A stretch of 64,000 nucleotides of DNA from Vermamoeba vermiformis (Eukaryota; Tubulinea; Echinamoebida): assembly GCA_045837725.1 (NCBI GenBank), contig JBEWZL010000198.1:124001-188000 (forward strand), in the 5' to 3' direction. The position numbers and the translations under genes were made by a program. Below, piece by piece: positions 59,152 through 64,000 of this stretch (its first letter is position 1; every line of letters starts with the position of its first letter). The notes beneath the pieces are model-generated. The model was not told the origin of the DNA, searched no databases, and saw only the letters and a program-made list of their open reading frames with translations.

Positions 59152-62100
59152 ATGCGGCTTTTGATTCTCTTCGTGCTATATTGCAGCTCATTAGTTGCCA
59201 CGAACAATATAATTACAAAGCAAACCCAATTGTCTGCAAAACGTGACGGACTTGGTGGAATCCAAGTTGCAGATCAATTCTATTTTGCTGGTGGCTTCGA
59301 GCTCAACGATTATATTCCCACAAATATTGTCGAAATATACAATATAACATCCGGAGAATGGGAAGAGCCGATTTACTTGGAAGAGCCTCGTGGATTCATC
59401 TCAACAGCTGTCATCGGTCAAAATATTTATTTTATTGGCGGAACTCGGGTGCTCTACTGCACTGCACTATATAATTCTTCTTCGCATCAATATGAAGATA
59501 TTGGATGTGGACCAACAGTTCGGAAAATACCCGTCCAGATCACGAACCAAAATGCAACAGTTACCATACTAGGAAGTTTCTCGGTGGATTTTTATAACAT
59601 TACGTCCAAACAGTGGTACTACTTCCCGAAGCTGACATCATGGATGCAAAATATTAGTAGCGGTTTCTCACTCATTCATGAAAACCTCATCATTGGAGTT
59701 GGAGGTTTCAACGCAACGACGCTCGACTTGATCAATGACGCGTGGATCTACGACACTTATACAGATGAACTGACAGTATTCAGTAACGCCATTACCACAC
59801 TCAACACAGTAAACAAGAGTTTCAAATTCACCGTGGCCAACGGCAGAGTAGGCATATACACCACTGACGATAGGTTCATTTCACATCAATTCGGCACGAC
59901 GGAATGGCGCGAAGTTTTCGTGAACAATATTTTGCAAGCAGCGATCCTCCCCGACGTTCTATTCTTGGTCAATGACACAAGCTATGCAGTCTATGACTGG
60001 AACACTGAAGCCTTGACATTCACGCTTGACCGAATCTACAACATTTATCAGTTTGGAAGTCAACTTGTTCTCCATCGCTTAACCTCGCTTCGTATCTATG
60101 AAGCTGGCCAATGGACAGAATTGCAACTCGCTTCATCAATGTATACTTCCGCTCGATGGCTCAACAGAATAGTCTTTCGAGGTGCAGGCAATCAGTTGCC
60201 ATTCTATGATTCACTCACGAAGAGCATATGGACGTCCTCATCAACAGCGCCATTCAATATTGTGTCGTTTCTTCCATTTGACGACGATAGATTAGTCATA
60301 TTCATGAGCGGCCAATTGGCGACCATCTATTACGCAAGCAATGACAGCCTATCAGCAGTTTTCGCCGCTAATATGACAAGTGGCGTCGTCGTTGGCACCG
60401 ATATTATCAGCTTAGACTCTCAGACTGTGTTGATCAACTTGACTCAGGTGATGCCGTTGACCAGAATGACGACGTCAGCATCGTCTGATTACACAGTCTT
60501 GCGTGGCTACCTGAGCGACTATAATTACATCGATGTCTACAATTATGTGACGCGGTCGTGGCAGCCACAGATATTTATGAACCTAACGCAACAAATTGGT
60601 GTCAACTATCCAAATATAGTTGTAATCGACGATTTGTTAATCGTAATGAAGAGATTCGGTTATTTTCGCTATAATACCACCACCGGAGAGATAGTGACGT
60701 TAAACACGGCAGTCGGGGCACCCTTCTTCCGCACACTTAACAGAGTTCCCATCGTTGATCGGATTGGCTATCTTCCTGGCAGTGCGCCTTCAGCAATGAT
60801 TTCTTTCAACTCCACATCTCTCACATTCGTTGACACCCTATCCTTACCAGAGAGAACCAACCAATTCACTACTAGTCCCGAGAACGTAATCTACATGTCG
60901 GCTAATTCTCAAGGCGTGTTCTCCAAGATTTTCATTTACAATATCTCAAGCGGAATGTTGGACACGGCGGTATTGCCATCACCACCGTCAAGTGCATTCG
61001 TGGCAACTGTCAACAATGTCACGCTGGCATTCGGCACTGGCGGAGATATCTTTGGATTTTATCATAGTGACCCTTCAAAGTGGTACACGACACCGTTTAA
61101 CTACAGCATATCACCTACTATCATCGAGATTGTGGCTGATGGAACGCTAATGCTGGCCAGCGGAAGACATTATCAGCTTGGATTTTACAACGACCAGATT
61201 CTTTTCGTCAACGCGTCAGCTATCATTGCGCTAGCCTCCGTGGTGTCTGAACCGGTAACTGGAACAGAACCTACTTACAATGTCCCGCTAGACAGTCCCA
61301 GTGGCTTGGCGACTGGAGACCTTGTTGCTGCCATCGTTGTCCCGGTTGTGGTTGTCATTGGAGGCGTCATAGCGCTCGTCATTGTGTTGGTAAAGCGAAG
61401 GCGCAACAACAAGAAGAAAGGCTCATCAAACACCGTTGGTCTCGAGGCACGGTTCGGAGCATGGTTCACTCCGTTTGATCAGATCACTTTCGGAGAGCAG
61501 CTCGGTCAAGGAGCATCAGGTCAAGTGTTCAAAGGCACTTGGAAGAACACAACAGTTGCACTCAAAGTGAGCATGACTCAAGCAAACACGAGTGTCATCG
61601 CTGAACTCGAACTCATGATGCAACTCAGACCTCATCCAAATGTCGTTCAGTTGCTTGGCTTTAGCGTGCATCCAGAGACAGACAGCATAATCTTGATCAT
61701 TGAGTTCTGTGAAGGCGGTTCTCTCGATGCCAAGTTGTACGATGAGACACACGAGATATCATTCAAGGATCAAGTTCAATGGCTTGTTGGTGTTGCAAAA
61801 GGACTCAGTCACTTGCATTCGAACAACATCGTGCATCGTGATATCGCAGCGAGAAATGTTCTGATCGACAGAAACGAACCAAAACTGACTGACTTCGGAA
61901 TGTCGCGACTCGTTGACGAACAGAAACAACACGGAACAACAAAGTCAGAACTTGGACCAATCAGATGGATGTCGCCAGAGTCGTTGAAGAACAAAGAGTA
62001 CTCCACAAAGTCAGGTAAAGCGTGCTCTTATTGTGTTACCTGTTCACAAGTCAATAACCTCTTCGTTCAGACGTGTGGTCATTTGGTATTCTCATGTTCG

Positions 62101-62315
62101 AAGTTATTGCACGACAAGAGCCTCACAGCGAAGCAGATCCAATCGAGATTGGACGACTGATCAGAGACTCAGGTTTGACACCTGTCATTCCATCGTCGTG
62201 TCATCCTCAACTCGCTGATGTTATGAAGCAATGCTGGCAGATGTCGCCACAATCAAGACCAACTATAGAGGCCATTATTCCAGAATTGGAGGCAGTACGA
62301 ATATCGCTTCATTAG
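59152..62315 (+). CDS. Kelch-ectodomain receptor kinase K3 (intact)
   Basis: 1,035 residues, exons 59152-62014 and 62071-62315, no frame break. The ectodomain is close to K2 and K4. The juxtamembrane segment KRRRNNKKKGSSNTVGLEAR and the kinase-domain intron are close to K1 instead, so the gene is a mosaic of its neighbours. Kinase motifs are complete (LGQGASGQVFKG, VALK, HRDIAARN, DFGMSR, GPIRWMSPES). The 56-nt intron (62015-62070) is nearly identical over its 3' half to that of K1, and if retained it stays open for about 45 codons. Confidence 0.88.
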
Positions 62316-62758
62316 ATTATGACAAAGCATCCGGAAAATTAAATTAAAGTTACCTTCTTCGGTAATTAACTCAAGTATTCATGATGATTTAGATTTTCCC
62401 CGATGCTACTAAAAGATATAGTCTGCTATGACTTTTTGCCAGATACCCCAAGTATCTAATGATTACGCGCGTGTGAATTCAGAAAGCGTATTCACGTACA
62501 AATTTTGACGTTTTTTATCTTTATGGCATTAACGCATATTAGACACTATACCAGTTAGGTATAACGCTAATCAATCAATAGGTCTCGTGTCTAGTGCAAG
62601 GTACCTATTCTAATCATGATTAGATCTTCCCTGAATGAGCATGATTAAATGCTGTTCCGTTTATTTTATTACTGCATTTACACATTTAAACTGGTTACAG
62701 CATTTATTTTTCTGTCGGCTAAATATTTTTTCAATTAGGACGCGAATCAAAGATCCGG
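62316..62758. repeat. Conserved kinase-array spacer 3
   Basis: Same block again; the palindrome lies at 62547-62563. A small duplication-like change (ATTCTAATCATGATTAG) distinguishes it from the other two. Confidence 0.8.
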
Positions 62759-64000
62759 ATGCGGCTTTTGATTCTCTTCGTGCTATATTGCAGCTCATTA
62801 GTTGCCACGAACAATATAATTACAAAGCAAACCCAATTGTCTGCAAAACGTGACGGAGTTGGCGGCATCCAAGTTGCAGATCAATTTTATTTTGCTGGTG
62901 GCTTCGAACTCCATGACTATATTCCCACAAATATTGTCGAGATATACAATACAACATCGGGAGAATGGGAAGTGCCGATTTACTTGCAAGAGCCTCGTGG
63001 ATTCATCTCCACAGCTGTCATTGGCCAAAATATTTATTTTATTGGCGGAACTCGGGTGCTCTACTGCACTGCACTATATAATTCTTCTTCGCATCAATAT
63101 GAAGATATTGGATGTGGACCAACAGTTCGGAAAATACCCGGCCAGATCACGAACCAAAATGCAACAGTTACCATACTAGGAAGTTTCTCGGTGGATTTTT
63201 ATAACATTACGTCCAAACAGTGGTACAACTTCCCGAAGCTGACATCATGGATGCAAAATATTGGTAGCGGTTTCTCACTCATTCATGAAAACCTCATCAT
63301 TGGAGTTGGAGGTTTCAACGCAACGACGCAGGACCTGATCAATGACGCGTGGATTTACGACACTTCTAAAGATGAACTGACAGTATTCAGCAACGCCATT
63401 ACCACACTCAACACATTAAACAAGAATTTCAGATTCACCGTGGCCAACGGCAGAGTCGGCATTTTCACCACGGACAGGTAAACGACAAGTCTACCATGAG
63501 CTGCAGCGAAGCTAAAAGACGGACAGGTTCATTTCTCATCAGTTCGGCACGACGGAATGGCGCGAAGTTTTCGTGAACAATATTTTGCAAGCAGCGATCC
63601 TCCCCGACGTTCTATTCTTGATCAACGACACAAGTTATGCGGTCTATGACTGGAACACTGAAGCCTTGATATTCACGCTTGACCGAATCTACAACATTTA
63701 TCCGTTTGGAAGTCAACTTGTTCTCGATCGAAAAACGGCTCTTCGTATCTATGAAGCTGGCCAATGGACAGAATTGCAACTCGCTTCATCAATATATACG
63801 AACGTTCGTTGGCTCAACAGATTAGTCTTTCAAGGTGCAGGCAATCAGTTGCAATTTTACGATTCACTCACGAAGAGCATAAGCACGTCATCAACAACGC
63901 CAGTCAATGTTGTATCGTTTCTTCCATTTGACGACGATAGATTAGTCATATTCATGCCCGGCCAATTGGCGACCATCTATTACGCTAGCAATGACAGTCT
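62759..64000 (+). CDS. Kelch-ectodomain receptor kinase K4 (3' partial, extra intron)
   Basis: Only the signal peptide and the first part of the ectodomain (about 400 residues) are in the window. The sequence is nearly identical to K2 and K3 except that at 63478-63526 a 49-nt GT-AG intron interrupts TTD-RFISHQFGTTEWREVF. Without splicing the frame stops at once; with splicing the protein aligns residue for residue with its neighbours. Exons seen are 62759-63477 and 63527 onward. Confidence 0.82.
63478..63526 (+). other. Recently gained intron in K4, flanked by a 10-bp direct repeat
   Basis: ACGGACAGGT occurs at 63470-63479 and again at 63519-63528. The intron uses the GT of the first copy and the AG of the second, and leaves one copy after splicing. 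K1, K2 and K3 have uninterrupted coding sequence here. The 39 bp between the repeats shows no match elsewhere in the window that I could find. Confidence 0.8.

Larger units (their letters stand above)
51934..64000 (+). repeat. Tandem array of 3.6-kb kinase units
   Basis: Start codons lie at 51934, 55547, 59152 and 62759, spacings of 3613, 3605 and 3607 bp. Coding sequence and spacers repeat together, so the unit duplicated as a block; the array continues beyond the window. Confidence 0.9.

Overview
Genomic DNA of a unicellular eukaryote with compact, intron-rich genes. Most introns are about 45-75 nt, begin GTACG or GTAAG and end AG; all three standard stop codons are used. Gene content (receptor kinases with kelch-like ectodomains, CGNG/ECD cysteine-rich GPI-type surface proteins, soluble BCS1-like AAA ATPase, claspin, BTB-BACK-discoidin protein) points to an Amorphea protist, either an amoebozoan or a unicellular opisthokont relative. 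That placement is inference. I see no virus-like element, transposon, CRISPR array, rRNA or convincing tRNA.

Layout. 1-13.6 kb: mostly metabolic and single-copy genes, namely anthranilate phosphoribosyltransferase (5' end outside the window), a molybdenum-carrier-like protein, a BCS1-like AAA ATPase, an ABC half-transporter, a glyoxalase-fold (VOC) protein, a secreted C45-like Ntn hydrolase, a fragment of the dioxygenase family, and an F-box/LRR protein. 13.7-24.3 kb: tandem family of four 2-oxoglutarate/Fe(II) dioxygenase genes (A-D), of which D is whole, B nearly whole, A has lost both iron-binding histidines and C has lost its core. 24.4-29.1 kb: BTB-BACK-discoidin protein and RNA polymerase III subunit RPC6. 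29.1-38.2 kb, minus strand: three tandem paralogs of a secreted GPI-type protein (M1-M3). 38.4-47.4 kb: MutY glycosylase (minus) divergent from claspin, then the U2AF large subunit. 47.6-51.6 kb: PPPDE-PUL protein (minus) and a small ankyrin protein. 51.9-64 kb: a 3.6-kb tandem array of kelch-ectodomain receptor kinases (K1-K4), cut by the window end.

Four observations stand out. (1) The trpD gene carries a textbook AT-AC minor-spliceosome (U12-type) intron. (2) K4 carries a 49-nt intron absent from its three near-identical neighbours and bounded by a 10-bp direct repeat, which looks like a recent intron gain. (3) Fourteen reading-frame breaks were found in otherwise well-conserved genes; thirteen need the ribosome to skip one base (+1) and only one is the opposite. 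Four of the thirteen fall on a leucine CTT followed by a purine, one of them in an essential Pol III subunit. This is either an insertion-biased assembly error or +1 frameshifting, and reads and RNA would decide. (4) Four GC-AG introns are present, two of them in one dioxygenase gene at positions where its paralogs use GT-AG.

Exon boundaries were placed by eye from splice signals, phase and paralog alignment. Total coding lengths came out divisible by three for every model once the stated shifts were applied.
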